From: Flavobacteriales bacterium
Lineage (GTDB): Bacteria; Bacteroidota; Bacteroidia; Flavobacteriales_F; PHOS-HE28
DNA length: 64,000 nucleotides
Assembly (NCBI GenBank): GCA_016719225.1
Contig: JADKAN010000001.1
Span: forward strand, 930,001 to 994,000
Direction: 5' to 3'
The notes beneath the pieces were generated by a model. That model searched no databases, had not been told where the DNA came from, and saw only the letters and a list, made by a program, of their open reading frames with translations. Shown here piece after piece: positions 45,177-53,963 of the stretch (within the stretch, counting starts at the first letter, position 1; each line of letters starts with the position of its first letter). The translations under genes and the position numbers were made by a program.

Positions 45177-47351
45177 ATGGTCATTTGCCGCATTTCCGGG
45201 CTATTACGCGCGATCGCGCTGATAGCCATCTCCGTATGGTCCGGTCATACGCGTTGTAACGCTACAGCTGTTCCACCTCAAAGCGTTTATACCTATACAG
45301 GCGAAGCCGCTTCCTCCTATTTAGGTAGCCATCTCTCCGTATTACAGGATAAAACCGGGGAACTGACCATTCAAGACGTGGCCAGTTCATCGGCCTTTTC
45401 GCCAGAAAGCCGTGACATTCCCGACTTCGGGATCAGTTCCTCCGCATACTGGGCCAAGCTGACCCTGACGAACGACTATAGCATGAACAGGATGTTCTTG
45501 CACCTTGCACATAGTGAGATCGATGAGCTGGACATTTATCAGGTCTCGCAGAGTGGCGCTGTCCAACATGTTGTTCACGCTGGGCAGACGCGCCCGGTGA
45601 ATAAGAGCCGACAGCCCTATTCGGAGTTTGCCTTTCCGCTGGATATTCCAACAGGCGCCAATGCCACGATCTTTTTAAGAGTGGCCAGTTCAAAGCAGCT
45701 CAGACTTCCCTTGACCTTGGAATCCCCAATGGGTTTCAGCATTGGCCAGCAATCACGGTCCTTGTTCATGGGTAGTTACTTGGGGATCATGCTTGTCATG
45801 GCCCTTTACAACCTCTTCATCTTCTTCTCTACCCGGGAAAGGGCGTATGCGATCTACGTCCTATACATCCTATTGGTGGGTTCTACCCAACTGGCGTTCT
45901 TCGGGATACTCTCATTCTCGATCTTCCAGGATCTTCCATGGCTATCCTCCCACGCGTCGCTGTTCCTCACTGGATTCACCGCCTTCGCGGCAGGCGAATT
46001 CATGACCCGTTTCATACATGTTAAGGATCACATTCCACGTGCGCTGACCCTGAAGTGGATCCTTTATGCGGTCCTTACGTTCCCCATGGTGCTGGATATC
46101 CTGGGTTACTCAGAAATGGCATACCGCAGCATGCAAGGAGCAGCACTCTTGTTCGCTCTCTTCCAGCTTGTCGTGATCGCGCGGATCGCTTTTACGGGTT
46201 CGCGGCCCGCACGCTTTTTCCTGATCGCCTGGATCTCCTTCCTGGTCGGCATCATTACGTTCATTTTGAAGGATGTGGGCGTTCTTCCTTTCAATGATGT
46301 CACCCGTTTCGCCATGATCATCGGTTCCGCGGTGGAGGTGGTGCTCCTTTCCTTGGGTCTTGCGGACAAGATCAACGTGCTCCGCGCCGAGAAAGAACGC
46401 AACCAAGAGCGAGCCCTTGTCCTAGCGAAGGAGAACGAACGCATGGTCCTTGACCAGAACGTATTACTGGAGGAAAAGGTCGACGAACGGACCCATGCAC
46501 TCCAAGCGAGTAACGATCACTTGAAACGCACGCAGACCCAGTTGGTACAATCAGAGAAAATGGCCTCCTTGGGTCAGCTTACGGCCGGCATCGCACACGA
46601 GATCAACAACCCCATCAACTTCATCAGCAGTAGCATCAAACCATTGAAACGCGACCTTTTCGAACTGAAAGAGGTTCTAGATGCCTACCGCGATGCTCGC
46701 ATTAATGGCCGCGATCTGGACCAGGTCAAGGCTTTAGAGGAGCGGATCGGGCTGGATATCACCGTGAAGGAGGTGGAGGATATCCTCTCGAGCATGGAAA
46801 GTGGCGCCGCACGAACGTCCGAGATCGTCCGTGGGCTACGTACCTTCAGTCGTTTGGATGAATACGACCTGAAGACGGCGGATGTTAACGAGGGTATCAG
46901 AAGTACACTGGTAGTTCTCGCTCCGCAAGTCCGGGATACGGTCTCCATTGATCTTGACCTGCAACAACTTCCTCCGGTGGAGTGCTATCCAGGCAAGTTG
47001 AACCAGGTCTTCATGAATTTGCTGAACAATGCTGTTTTCGCCGTGAAGCAAAAGCACGGAACAGCGGGTGGGAAGGTTCGCGTAGCTTCGTACATCTTCG
47101 AAGACAATGTCATCTTCGAAGTACAGGACAACGGCACTGGCATGGATGAAGCGACCCAACAGCGTTTGTTCGAGCCCTTCTTCACCACCAAGGACGTGGG
47201 TGAAGGCACTGGCTTGGGCTTGAGCATTGTACTTACCATCATTGAAGACCACCAAGGCAAGATCACAGTACAGAGCAAGCCGGGTGAAGGAACCACCTTC
47301 ACCATTACCATTCCGTTGGAACAAACTGAGCGGTACGCCAAACGCGCATAA
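45177..47351 (+). CDS. 7TMR-DISM sensor histidine kinase
   Basis: This 724-residue kinase has an N-terminal extracytoplasmic 7TMR-DISMED2-like sensor (about 40-190), seven membrane helices (about 197-400), then a coiled-coil linker (ALVLAKENERMVLDQNVLL). The kinase core follows: H-box GIAHEINNPINF (about 470), a helical stretch and an HATPase domain with QVFMNLLNNAVFAVK, DNGTGMDEATQQRLFEPFFTT (N, G1, F boxes) and GTGLGLSIV. DISM sensors often bind carbohydrates or small ligands, but the ligand here is unknown. The gene is one base before the next kinase gene. Confidence 0.9.
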   Translation: MVICRISGLLRAIALIAISVWSGHTRCNATAVPPQSVYTYTGEAASSYLGSHLSVLQDKTGELTIQDVASSSAFSPESRDIPDFGISSSAYWAKLTLTNDYSMNRMFLHLAHSEIDELDIYQVSQSGAVQHVVHAGQTRPVNKSRQPYSEFAFPLDIPTGANATIFLRVASSKQLRLPLTLESPMGFSIGQQSRSLFMGSYLGIMLVMALYNLFIFFSTRERAYAIYVLYILLVGSTQLAFFGILSFSIFQDLPWLSSHASLFLTGFTAFAAGEFMTRFIHVKDHIPRALTLKWILYAVLTFPMVLDILGYSEMAYRSMQGAALLFALFQLVVIARIAFTGSRPARFFLIAWISFLVGIITFILKDVGVLPFNDVTRFAMIIGSAVEVVLLSLGLADKINVLRAEKERNQERALVLAKENERMVLDQNVLLEEKVDERTHALQASNDHLKRTQTQLVQSEKMASLGQLTAGIAHEINNPINFISSSIKPLKRDLFELKEVLDAYRDARINGRDLDQVKALEERIGLDITVKEVEDILSSMESGAARTSEIVRGLRTFSRLDEYDLKTADVNEGIRSTLVVLAPQVRDTVSIDLDLQQLPPVECYPGKLNQVFMNLLNNAVFAVKQKHGTAGGKVRVASYIFEDNVIFEVQDNGTGMDEATQQRLFEPFFTTKDVGEGTGLGLSIVLTIIEDHQGKITVQSKPGEGTTFTITIPLEQTERYAKRA

Positions 47352-47352
47352 A

Positions 47353-48879
47353 ATGGACAACGAACGGATCAAAGTGCTCTATGTGGACGACGAGGAGGGC
47401 AACCTCACCGCTTTCAGGGCGTCGTTCCGCCGGGACTTTGATGTGCACACGGAGAACAGTGGTGTCTCGGCTATTGCCTTCCTGGATAAGAACCCGGTAC
47501 ATGTTGTGATCAGTGATCAGCGCATGCCGGGAATGACCGGTAGCGAATTCCTGGCCATTGTCCGTGTACGATGGCCGCGCTCAGCACGGCTACTGCTTAC
47601 CGGCTTTTCCGACATCGAGGCCGTTATCGATGCTGTGAACCATGGCGGTATACATGCCTACATCACCAAGCCTTGGGACCCCACGGACCTGCGTTTACGC
47701 ATCGAGCAAGCCTACGAGGTACATGCCTTGCGCGAGGAGCGCGAACGCATGCATCAACGCTACCGCCAAGTTTTCGACGCTTCAGGCGACCCTATCGCCT
47801 TGCTCGATTCCTCCGGCAAATTGCACGATGTTAACCGCGCTTGCGAGGAACTACTGGGTAGGTCCCGGCACACCTTGTTAAGCGGTCCTGTGTCGGAATA
47901 TGTGATCGATCTTCCCGCTACGGTCAAGCGGATGCGCGAGCAAAGGAAAGGCCGGACCACTGCCAACCTGGAACTGGAATTGCGTGACGCAGAAGGCAGA
48001 CCCGTGACCTGCTTGGCCACATTGACCCTGGTGGGCCGGACGGAAGATGGACATGGATTGTTCCAGGCCATGGTAAAGGATATCTCAGAGCAGAAGCGTG
48101 CCGAAATGGCACTTAAGCGCACCAATCATGAACTGGACCAACGCGTGGGGGAACGCACGGCCCAGTTGCAAACAGCATTGGACGATCTCAGTGATTTCTC
48201 CTATTCCGTAGCACACGACCTGCGCTCCCCCCTGAAGAACATCAAAACGCTTAGCGAACATCTCGTTGGCATGGCCGCAGAACGCGGGGACGTGGAAGAA
48301 CGGGATCTCAGCCAGCGGATACACAAAGGGAGCAATCGATTGATCGCGCTGGTCGACGATCTTCTGCGCTTTGCACGTACCGACAGCCAGACCATCCAGC
48401 GCGGCCTGGTGGACATCGGTGAGCTTGCCCGCGACTGCATCGCCAACACCGCGATGGAAAAGTCGCATGCGCGTTTCGTATTGCCTGAGCCAGGAACTGC
48501 ATGGGTGCACGCGGATGGAGCGATGGTGCAAGTAGTGCTTAATAACCTGCTCGCCAATGCCTTGAAATTCACCCGGCTGCGCGACGAGGCCATGATCAAG
48601 GTGGAAGTGGCGAATGAGGGCAATGACACGATCGTTCGGGTAATGGACAATGGTGTGGGATTCGATAACGGCAAGAGCGAACAGCTTTTCGGGATGTTCA
48701 AACGCCTCCACCCCAATTCACAGTTCGAAGGGACCGGTATCGGCTTGGCATTGGTGCATCGTATCATGCAGAAGCACGGCGGTTCTGTAAAGGCGGAAGG
48801 TGTGCCCGACAAAGGCGCCACATTCACCTTGACGTTTCCTGGCCATGTGGCGGAAAACAGCCTGAAACTGGCAAGCTGA
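47353..48879 (+). CDS. Receiver-PAS-histidine kinase hybrid
   Basis: The 508-residue cytoplasmic protein has three parts. A receiver (1-125) has phospho-acceptor Asp55 in VVISDQRMPG and Lys in ITKPWDPTD. A PAS domain (about 140-255; RQVFDASGDPIALLDSSGK) follows. A histidine kinase core has H-box FSYSVAHDLRSPLKN (about 284-298) and HATPase motifs NNLLANALKFT, DNGVGFD and GTGIGLALVHRIM. The receiver can accept phosphate from the upstream DISM kinase, and the C-terminal kinase can pass it on. It has no DNA-binding domain. The start ATG lies one base after the preceding stop. Confidence 0.9.
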   Translation: MDNERIKVLYVDDEEGNLTAFRASFRRDFDVHTENSGVSAIAFLDKNPVHVVISDQRMPGMTGSEFLAIVRVRWPRSARLLLTGFSDIEAVIDAVNHGGIHAYITKPWDPTDLRLRIEQAYEVHALREERERMHQRYRQVFDASGDPIALLDSSGKLHDVNRACEELLGRSRHTLLSGPVSEYVIDLPATVKRMREQRKGRTTANLELELRDAEGRPVTCLATLTLVGRTEDGHGLFQAMVKDISEQKRAEMALKRTNHELDQRVGERTAQLQTALDDLSDFSYSVAHDLRSPLKNIKTLSEHLVGMAAERGDVEERDLSQRIHKGSNRLIALVDDLLRFARTDSQTIQRGLVDIGELARDCIANTAMEKSHARFVLPEPGTAWVHADGAMVQVVLNNLLANALKFTRLRDEAMIKVEVANEGNDTIVRVMDNGVGFDNGKSEQLFGMFKRLHPNSQFEGTGIGLALVHRIMQKHGGSVKAEGVPDKGATFTLTFPGHVAENSLKLAS

Positions 48880-48885
48880 TGAATC

Positions 48886-48899
48886 AGGGCAAACGCCCT
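48886..48899. terminator. Small hairpin between convergent genes
   Basis: AGGGC (48886-48890), loop AAAC and GCCCT (48895-48899) lie just beyond the kinase stop and just before the paaE stop. The stem is only 5 bp and the T-tract is weak (TTTC), so a terminator role is uncertain. Confidence 0.3.
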
Positions 48900-48906
48900 T
48901 TCAAGA

Positions 48907-50019
48907 TCAGTGCTGGTCGTAATCCACAATTACGCGGTCAGTCAAGGGATGGCTTTGGCAGGTGAGCACATAGCCGTCCGCAACTTCTTCATCCGTAAGG
49001 GCATAATTCATGTCCATGGATACTTTCCCCTCCACGATCCGGGCCTTACAGGTGCAGCATACCGCGCCCTTGCAAGCATAAGGCACATCAAGGCCAGCGG
49101 CTTCCGCCGTGTCGAGGATGCTATCACCCTTCGCCGCTACTTCGATCTCCGTTTCGTTCCCGTCCAGGATGATCTTCACCTTGGCCTTGCCTTTCAGTGG
49201 CAGATCCGCGCCTGTTGAAGCGGGAACTTCAGGTTTTTTCGCTTCAGTGGACAACGGGCTCGTGAAAAGTTCAATGTGGATACGTTTCTTTTCCACATTG
49301 AGCTTTTCCAGGGCCTCGCTCACGTTCACCATCATCGGTTCCGGACCGCAGATGAAGAATTCAGTGTCCGCATCGTCCTGCACGAAGCGGTGGGTGAGCG
49401 CGGCGGCCTTCTCCACCGTGATCATGCCATTGAAGAGCATGTCCTCATCCTTGCCGTAGGTGAGGATATGATGCACGTGCAGTCGGTCCCCGTATTTCGC
49501 CTGCAATTCTTCCAAGGCCTTGCGGAAAATGATGCGATCACTGTCCGTATTGCCATAGAAAAGGGTAAGCCTACCGAAAGGCTCGGTCCTGAGCACGGTC
49601 TTGATGATGCTGAGGATGGGTGTGATGCCACTACCCCCTGCGAAACAGACGTAATGCTTACGGTTCGCCGCATGGAGCAGGGTATAGAAGTTACCCATGG
49701 GCGTCATCACCTCCAGTCTGGAGCCGGGTTTGAGTTGTTCCACCAACTGCGTGGAGGCCCTTCCTTCTGCGACTTTTTTCACAGCGATGCGGATCTCGTC
49801 CGGGTCCAGCGGGCTGCTGCAGATACTGTATGAACGGCGCAGCTCTGTGCCGTTGACGTTCAATTTCAGGGTAAGATACTGCCCATGGATAAAGGCGAAT
49901 TCAGCCTTTAGATCGGGTGGTATACGGAAGCCGATGGAGATGCTATCGGTGGTCTCCTGTTGGATATCGGCTACTTCAAGCGTATGGAAACGGGCCATTC
50001 GTACGGGTGTATCAAGCAT
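48907..50019 (-). CDS. paaE: Phenylacetyl-CoA epoxidase reductase subunit PaaE
   Basis: The 370-residue protein has an FAD-binding barrel (RRSYSICSSP near residues 61-70), an NAD-binding domain (YVCFAGGSGITPILSIIK) and a C-terminal plant-type 2Fe-2S ferredoxin with Cys in YACKGAVCCTCKARI and LTCQSH. It passes electrons from NADPH to the diiron oxygenase PaaA for epoxidation of phenylacetyl-CoA. It is transcribed divergently from paaABCD at 50161, with about 140 bases between. The start at 50019 is used; ATG at 49998 is a second option. Confidence 0.93.
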   Translation of the reverse strand: MLDTPVRMARFHTLEVADIQQETTDSISIGFRIPPDLKAEFAFIHGQYLTLKLNVNGTELRRSYSICSSPLDPDEIRIAVKKVAEGRASTQLVEQLKPGSRLEVMTPMGNFYTLLHAANRKHYVCFAGGSGITPILSIIKTVLRTEPFGRLTLFYGNTDSDRIIFRKALEELQAKYGDRLHVHHILTYGKDEDMLFNGMITVEKAAALTHRFVQDDADTEFFICGPEPMMVNVSEALEKLNVEKKRIHIELFTSPLSTEAKKPEVPASTGADLPLKGKAKVKIILDGNETEIEVAAKGDSILDTAEAAGLDVPYACKGAVCCTCKARIVEGKVSMDMNYALTDEEVADGYVLTCQSHPLTDRVIVDYDQH

Positions 50020-50105
50020 AAGGGAAAATGGTCTCCCGCACCATGGAGCGGGGGGTGGACAAAAGTAGCGGCTGAAGGCCGCACACGAAAGAACGCGTGT
50101 CCTTG

Positions 50106-50133
50106 TTGCTTCAACCGCTCAACCGTACCTTAG
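50106..50133 (+). promoter_or_regulatory. Probable promoter of paaABCD
   Basis: TACCTTAG (50126-50133), one base off TAnnTTTG, is preceded by TTG at 50106-50108 with 17-base spacing. It lies 27 bases before the paaA ATG. Confidence 0.45.
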
Positions 50134-50160
50134 CAACCGTAAATAACAGTGGCAATAAAG

Positions 50161-51099
50161 ATGATGGAAAGCAACCAGGAAACCCTGTTCCAACAGAAAG
50201 TGGACGCGGAGCAAAAGATCGAGCCCAAGGACTGGATGCCGGCCGAATACCGCAAGAACCTCATCCGGCAGATCAGCCAACACGGACATAGTGAGATCGT
50301 GGGGATGTTGCCGGAAGGGAACTGGATCACCCGGGCTCCCAGCTTACGCCGCAAAACGGTACTGTTGGCCAAGGTTCAGGATGAAGCGGGCCACGGTCTG
50401 TACCTGTATAGTGCTGCAGAGACCTTGGGTATCGGACGCGATGAGCTGGTGGACCAATTGCTCAGCGGAAAAGCCAAGTACAGCAGCATCTTCAACTACC
50501 CCACCATTACCTGGGCGGACATGGGTGCCGTTGGCTGGTTGGTGGACGGCGCCGCCATCATGAACCAAGTGATGTTGTGCCGCACTAGTTACGGTCCGTA
50601 TGCACGCGCCATGGTCCGGATATGTAAGGAGGAAAGTTTTCACCAGCGGCAGGGTTATGAGATCATGAATGTGTTGAGCCACGGTTCGCCCGAGCAAAAG
50701 GCGATGGCACAGGATGCGCTCGATCGCTGGTGGTGGCCCAGTTTGATGATGTTCGGTCCCAGTGACAAGGACAGTCCACATAGCGTACAGAGCATGAAAT
50801 GGAAGATCAAGCGGCAGAGTAACGATGAGCTGCGCCAGATCTTCATCGACCGCACCGTGCAACAGGCCGAAGTGCTCGGCCTGAAGATCCCCGACCCGAA
50901 GCTGAAGTGGAATGAGGGAACCCAGCACTATGATTGGGGAGAGATCGATTGGGCGGAATTCTTTGATGTGATCAAAGGCAACGGGCCGTGCAACAAGGAG
51001 CGACTGACCGCACGCCAGAAGGCACATGCCGATGGGGCTTGGGTGCGCGAAGCAGCCTTGGCCTATGCAGAGAAGAAAGCGAAGAAAAAAGCAGCTTGA
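50161..51099 (+). CDS. paaA: Phenylacetyl-CoA epoxidase catalytic subunit PaaA
   Basis: This 312-residue diiron-dependent oxygenase alpha subunit converts phenylacetyl-CoA to the ring-1,2-epoxide. Iron ligand motifs are VQDEAGHGLYLY (EaxxH, near residues 72-83) and CKEESFHQRQGYE (ExxxH). The C-terminus is Ala/Lys-rich. An in-frame GTG at 50149 is possible; the ATG at 50161 fits the family. It starts the operon paaA-paaB-paaC-paaD. Confidence 0.95.
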   Translation: MMESNQETLFQQKVDAEQKIEPKDWMPAEYRKNLIRQISQHGHSEIVGMLPEGNWITRAPSLRRKTVLLAKVQDEAGHGLYLYSAAETLGIGRDELVDQLLSGKAKYSSIFNYPTITWADMGAVGWLVDGAAIMNQVMLCRTSYGPYARAMVRICKEESFHQRQGYEIMNVLSHGSPEQKAMAQDALDRWWWPSLMMFGPSDKDSPHSVQSMKWKIKRQSNDELRQIFIDRTVQQAEVLGLKIPDPKLKWNEGTQHYDWGEIDWAEFFDVIKGNGPCNKERLTARQKAHADGAWVREAALAYAEKKAKKKAA

Positions 51100-51184
51100 A
51101 GGGAGTCGATAGTCAATGGGTCTTGAGCCGTGAGTTCCGGATCATTCGACACCGATCATCAATCACCATCCACCGATCACGAGT

Positions 51185-51475
51185 ATGAGCAACGAAAAGG
51201 ACTGGCCTCTCTGGGAGATCTTCATCCAGAGCAAGCGCGGCTTGGACCACAAGCATGTGGGCAGCGTGCACGCCGCCGATGCGCAAATGGCCATTGAGAA
51301 TGCCCGGGACGTTTACACCCGCCGCAATGAGGGCAACAGCATCTGGGCCGTGTTGGCCGAGAACCTCCATGCCAGCAAGCCCGAAGATCAAGGTGCATTC
51401 TTCGATCCTGCGGACGACAAGGTGTACCGCCATCCCACTTTCTATGTGATGCCCAAAGAGGCGAAGTACATCTGA
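51185..51475 (+). CDS. paaB: Phenylacetyl-CoA epoxidase subunit PaaB
   Basis: The 96-residue protein has the PaaB pattern WPLWEIFIQSKRGLDHKHVG (residues 7-26), MAIENARDVYTRR and a VMPKEAKYI end. It is a small bridging subunit of the PaaABCE complex. The 85 bases after paaA contain short GATCA/ATCACC repetitions but no terminator, so co-transcription is likely. Confidence 0.93.
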   Translation: MSNEKDWPLWEIFIQSKRGLDHKHVGSVHAADAQMAIENARDVYTRRNEGNSIWAVLAENLHASKPEDQGAFFDPADDKVYRHPTFYVMPKEAKYI

Positions 51476-51477
51476 CC

Positions 51478-52236
51478 ATGACGCAACAAGAAGCGTTATT
51501 CCGCTATGCCGTGCGCATGGGTGACAACAGCCTGGTGCTGGGCCACCGCCTCAGCGAATGGTGCGGGCACGGACCGCAGCTGGAGGAGGACATCGCACAG
51601 GCCAACATCGCGCTGGATCTTATCGGCCAAGCCCGTAACTACCTCACCTATGCTGGTGAAGTGGAAGCCAAAGGCCGGAGTGAGGACGACCTTGCCTACC
51701 TGCGAACCGACCGTGATTACCTCAACGTCCTATTGACCGAACTGCCCAAAGGCGATTACGCTCAGACCATCGCGCGCAGCTTCCTTTTCGACGCCTTCCA
51801 CCTACCCTTGCAGCAAGCGCTCACCACAAGTAACGACGAGCGTTTGAAGGGGATAGCGGAAAAAGCCGTGAAGGAAGTGACCTATCACCTCCGGCACAGC
51901 AGCGAATGGTTGATCCGGTTCGGGGACGGCACGGAGGAAAGCCACAACCGCGCCCAAGCGGCGCTGGATGATCTCTGGCGCTACACTGGAGAACTGTTCA
52001 TTTCCGATGAAGCGGAAGAGCTCCTCGCCAAGGCCGGTATCGCCCCCCAGTTGGATGGCATTAAGAAAGAATGGAGCGCCACGGTCGACCGCGTGCTGAA
52101 CGAAGCCACGTTGAAGCGTCCTGCTGATGGCTGGATGGCCTCCGGCGGCAAGAAGGGCGTACATACCGAGCACATCGGCCCCATGTTGGCCGAAATGCAG
52201 ACGCTGCAACGGACCTACCCCGGCGCGGAGTGGTAA
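51478..52236 (+). CDS. paaC: Phenylacetyl-CoA epoxidase structural subunit PaaC
   Basis: The 252-residue ferritin-like protein forms the core heterodimer with PaaA. Typical stretches are LVLGHRLSEWCGHGPQLEED (15-34) and DIAQANIALDLIGQARNYL, then RSFLFDAFHLPLQQAL. It lacks the full iron-ligand set of PaaA, as expected of the structural subunit. It starts 2 bases after the paaB stop. Confidence 0.93.
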   Translation: MTQQEALFRYAVRMGDNSLVLGHRLSEWCGHGPQLEEDIAQANIALDLIGQARNYLTYAGEVEAKGRSEDDLAYLRTDRDYLNVLLTELPKGDYAQTIARSFLFDAFHLPLQQALTTSNDERLKGIAEKAVKEVTYHLRHSSEWLIRFGDGTEESHNRAQAALDDLWRYTGELFISDEAEELLAKAGIAPQLDGIKKEWSATVDRVLNEATLKRPADGWMASGGKKGVHTEHIGPMLAEMQTLQRTYPGAEW

Positions 52237-52246
52237 ACGGAGGAAA

Positions 52247-52729
52247 ATGAGGACGGTGGCCGAGATCCGGGAACTGTTGGAACAGGTGAAGGATCCCGAG
52301 ATCCCTGTGATCAGCATCCGGGAGCTGGGCGTGCTTCGTGATGTAAAAATGGAAGGCGATCTGGTGGAGGTGACCATCACCCCTACCTATAGCGGCTGTC
52401 CGGCGATGGATGTGATGCAGCAGGATGTGGAACAGGTGCTCCGCAAAGCGGGGATCGAGCGATTCAATGTAAGGCAAGTGCTTTCCCCAGCGTGGAGCAC
52501 GGATTGGATCAGCGAAAGTGGGCGAAAAAGCCTGCTGGAATATGGTATTGCGCCCCCACCCCATACCTCGGACATCCGCGCGTTGAAAGGCGGTGTTCCT
52601 GTAACAGCCTGCCCCCAATGCGGCAGCACCGATACGGTGTTGGTAAGCCAATTCGGCTCCACGGCCTGTAAGGCACTGTACAAGTGCAATACGTGCCAGG
52701 AACCTTTCGATCTGTTCAAGTGTCTTTGA
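52247..52729 (+). CDS. paaD: PaaD (PaaJ)-like Fe-S assembly protein of the Paa system
   Basis: The 160-residue protein has an N-terminal DUF59/MIP18 domain: VKDPEIPVISIRELGVL near residues 14-30, and TPTYSGCPAMDVM with the conserved Cys. A C-terminal zinc ribbon follows (CPQCGSTDT ... CNTCQEPFDLFKC). It is needed for maturation of the Paa oxygenase. A strong AGGAGGAAA-like site (CGGAGGAAAATG) precedes the ATG at 52247. Downstream paa catabolic genes (G, Z, F, K) are not in the window. Confidence 0.9.
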   Translation: MRTVAEIRELLEQVKDPEIPVISIRELGVLRDVKMEGDLVEVTITPTYSGCPAMDVMQQDVEQVLRKAGIERFNVRQVLSPAWSTDWISESGRKSLLEYGIAPPPHTSDIRALKGGVPVTACPQCGSTDTVLVSQFGSTACKALYKCNTCQEPFDLFKCL

Positions 52730-52738
52730 GAGGGCATA

Positions 52739-52904
52739 CCACGAAGGACACGAAGAGCACAAAGGCAGACAAGAAGTCTTAAGGGGGCGAGCGAAATTCA
52801 ACTCCCACGCGCCGTTGTGAAGCGCCTTGACGCAGCAGGGCGCCTTCTGCGGTTCCCTCGGAGGAGGGCATTTCTCTTCTTTGCGCTCTTTGCGTCCTTT
52901 GCGG
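52739..52904. repeat. Long imperfect inverted repeat between paaD and the GT2 gene
   Basis: The left arm CCACGAAGGACACGAAGAGC (start of 52739-52765) pairs with the right arm CTTTGCGCTCTTTGCGTCC (start of 52879-52904), about 21 of 26 positions complementary. The short period of about 9 resembles the repeats at 13264 and 53904. Inside, GAAGCGCC and GGCGCCTTC form a smaller stem. No gene is seen from 52730 to 52943. Confidence 0.6.
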
Positions 52905-52943
52905 TAGAAATCAGACTGAACCGCCGCTGTACATTCGCCGCGC

Positions 52944-53897
52944 ATGGATATTTCCGTCGTCATCCCTCTACTGAACGAGCGTGAATCGCTGCCGGAACTG
53001 GTGGCGAAGCTGCATAGCACTATTGGTGGCATGGGCAAGAGCTACGAGGTGCTCCTTATTGACGATGGCAGCCGTGACGGTTCCTGGGAGGAGATCGAGC
53101 GCTTGCATGCTGCGGATGGCCGCGTGAAAGGCATCAAGCTAGGCCGCAACTACGGCAAAAGCCCAGCATTGAACGAAGGTTTTCTTGCCGCGAAAGGCAA
53201 GGTGGTGATCACCATGGACGCGGATCTGCAGGACGACCCCGCAGAGATCCCGGAGCTCTACCGCATGATCACCGAGGACGGCTTCGACCTGGTGAGTGGC
53301 TGGAAGAGGAAGCGACACGACCCGCTGAGCAAGACCATTCCGACGAAGCTCTTCAACGCTACCACGCGTTGGGCCAGCGGAGTGCAACTGCATGATTTCA
53401 ACTGCGGGCTGAAGGCTTATAAAGGCGAAGTTGTGAAGGCCATCGAGGTCTATGGCGAGATGCATCGTTATATCCCCTTCATCGCCAAGAAGGAGGGCTT
53501 CCACAAGATCGGCGAAAAAGAGGTGCTCCATCATCCTCGGAAATACGGTGTGACCAAGTTCGGATTGGACCGCTTCATCAACGGTTTCTTGGACCTGCTG
53601 ACGATCACCTTCGTGTTCCGGTTCGGCAAGAAACCCATGCACTTCTTCGGTGCCATGGGCACGCTGATGTTCTTCCTTGGTTTCCTGGCGACGCTTTGGC
53701 TCCTTGGCAGCAAGCTATACAGTGTGTTCCACCACGTCCGTGCGCCTTTGGTAACGGACCAGCCGCTGTTCTACATCGCCTTGACGAGCATGATCATCGG
53801 GGCACAGCTCTTCCTTACCGGCTTTGTAGCGGAACTGGTGGCGCGGAACTCCGCTGAGCGGAACAACTACCGGGTGAGCGAGCGGCTGGGGCTCTGA
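52944..53897 (+). CDS. Family 2 glycosyltransferase with C-terminal membrane segments
   Basis: The 317-residue DPM1/GtrB-like GT2 has a GT-A domain (ISVVIPLLNERESLPEL at 3-19; LLIDDGSRDGSWEE; VVITMDADLQDDP with the DxD-like DAD). Two membrane helices follow near 230-255 and 268-295. Such enzymes transfer a sugar to a polyprenyl phosphate at the inner membrane. It precedes a polytopic membrane protein, so they may act in the same surface-glycan pathway. Confidence 0.88.
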   Translation: MDISVVIPLLNERESLPELVAKLHSTIGGMGKSYEVLLIDDGSRDGSWEEIERLHAADGRVKGIKLGRNYGKSPALNEGFLAAKGKVVITMDADLQDDPAEIPELYRMITEDGFDLVSGWKRKRHDPLSKTIPTKLFNATTRWASGVQLHDFNCGLKAYKGEVVKAIEVYGEMHRYIPFIAKKEGFHKIGEKEVLHHPRKYGVTKFGLDRFINGFLDLLTITFVFRFGKKPMHFFGAMGTLMFFLGFLATLWLLGSKLYSVFHHVRAPLVTDQPLFYIALTSMIIGAQLFLTGFVAELVARNSAERNNYRVSERLGL

Positions 53898-53903
53898 AAG
53901 GGG

Positions 53904-53963
53904 CCGCAGAGGCGCGGAGGCGCTGAGCATGCGAACCGCAGATGGACGCAGATGAACGCAGAT
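53904..53963. repeat. Short-period repeat containing the next gene's start codon
   Basis: CCGCAGAGGCGCGGAGGCGC (53904-53923) is followed by GCAGAT repeated with a 10-base period at 53938, 53948 and 53958. The ATG at 53952 of the next gene lies within this array. Confidence 0.6.
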
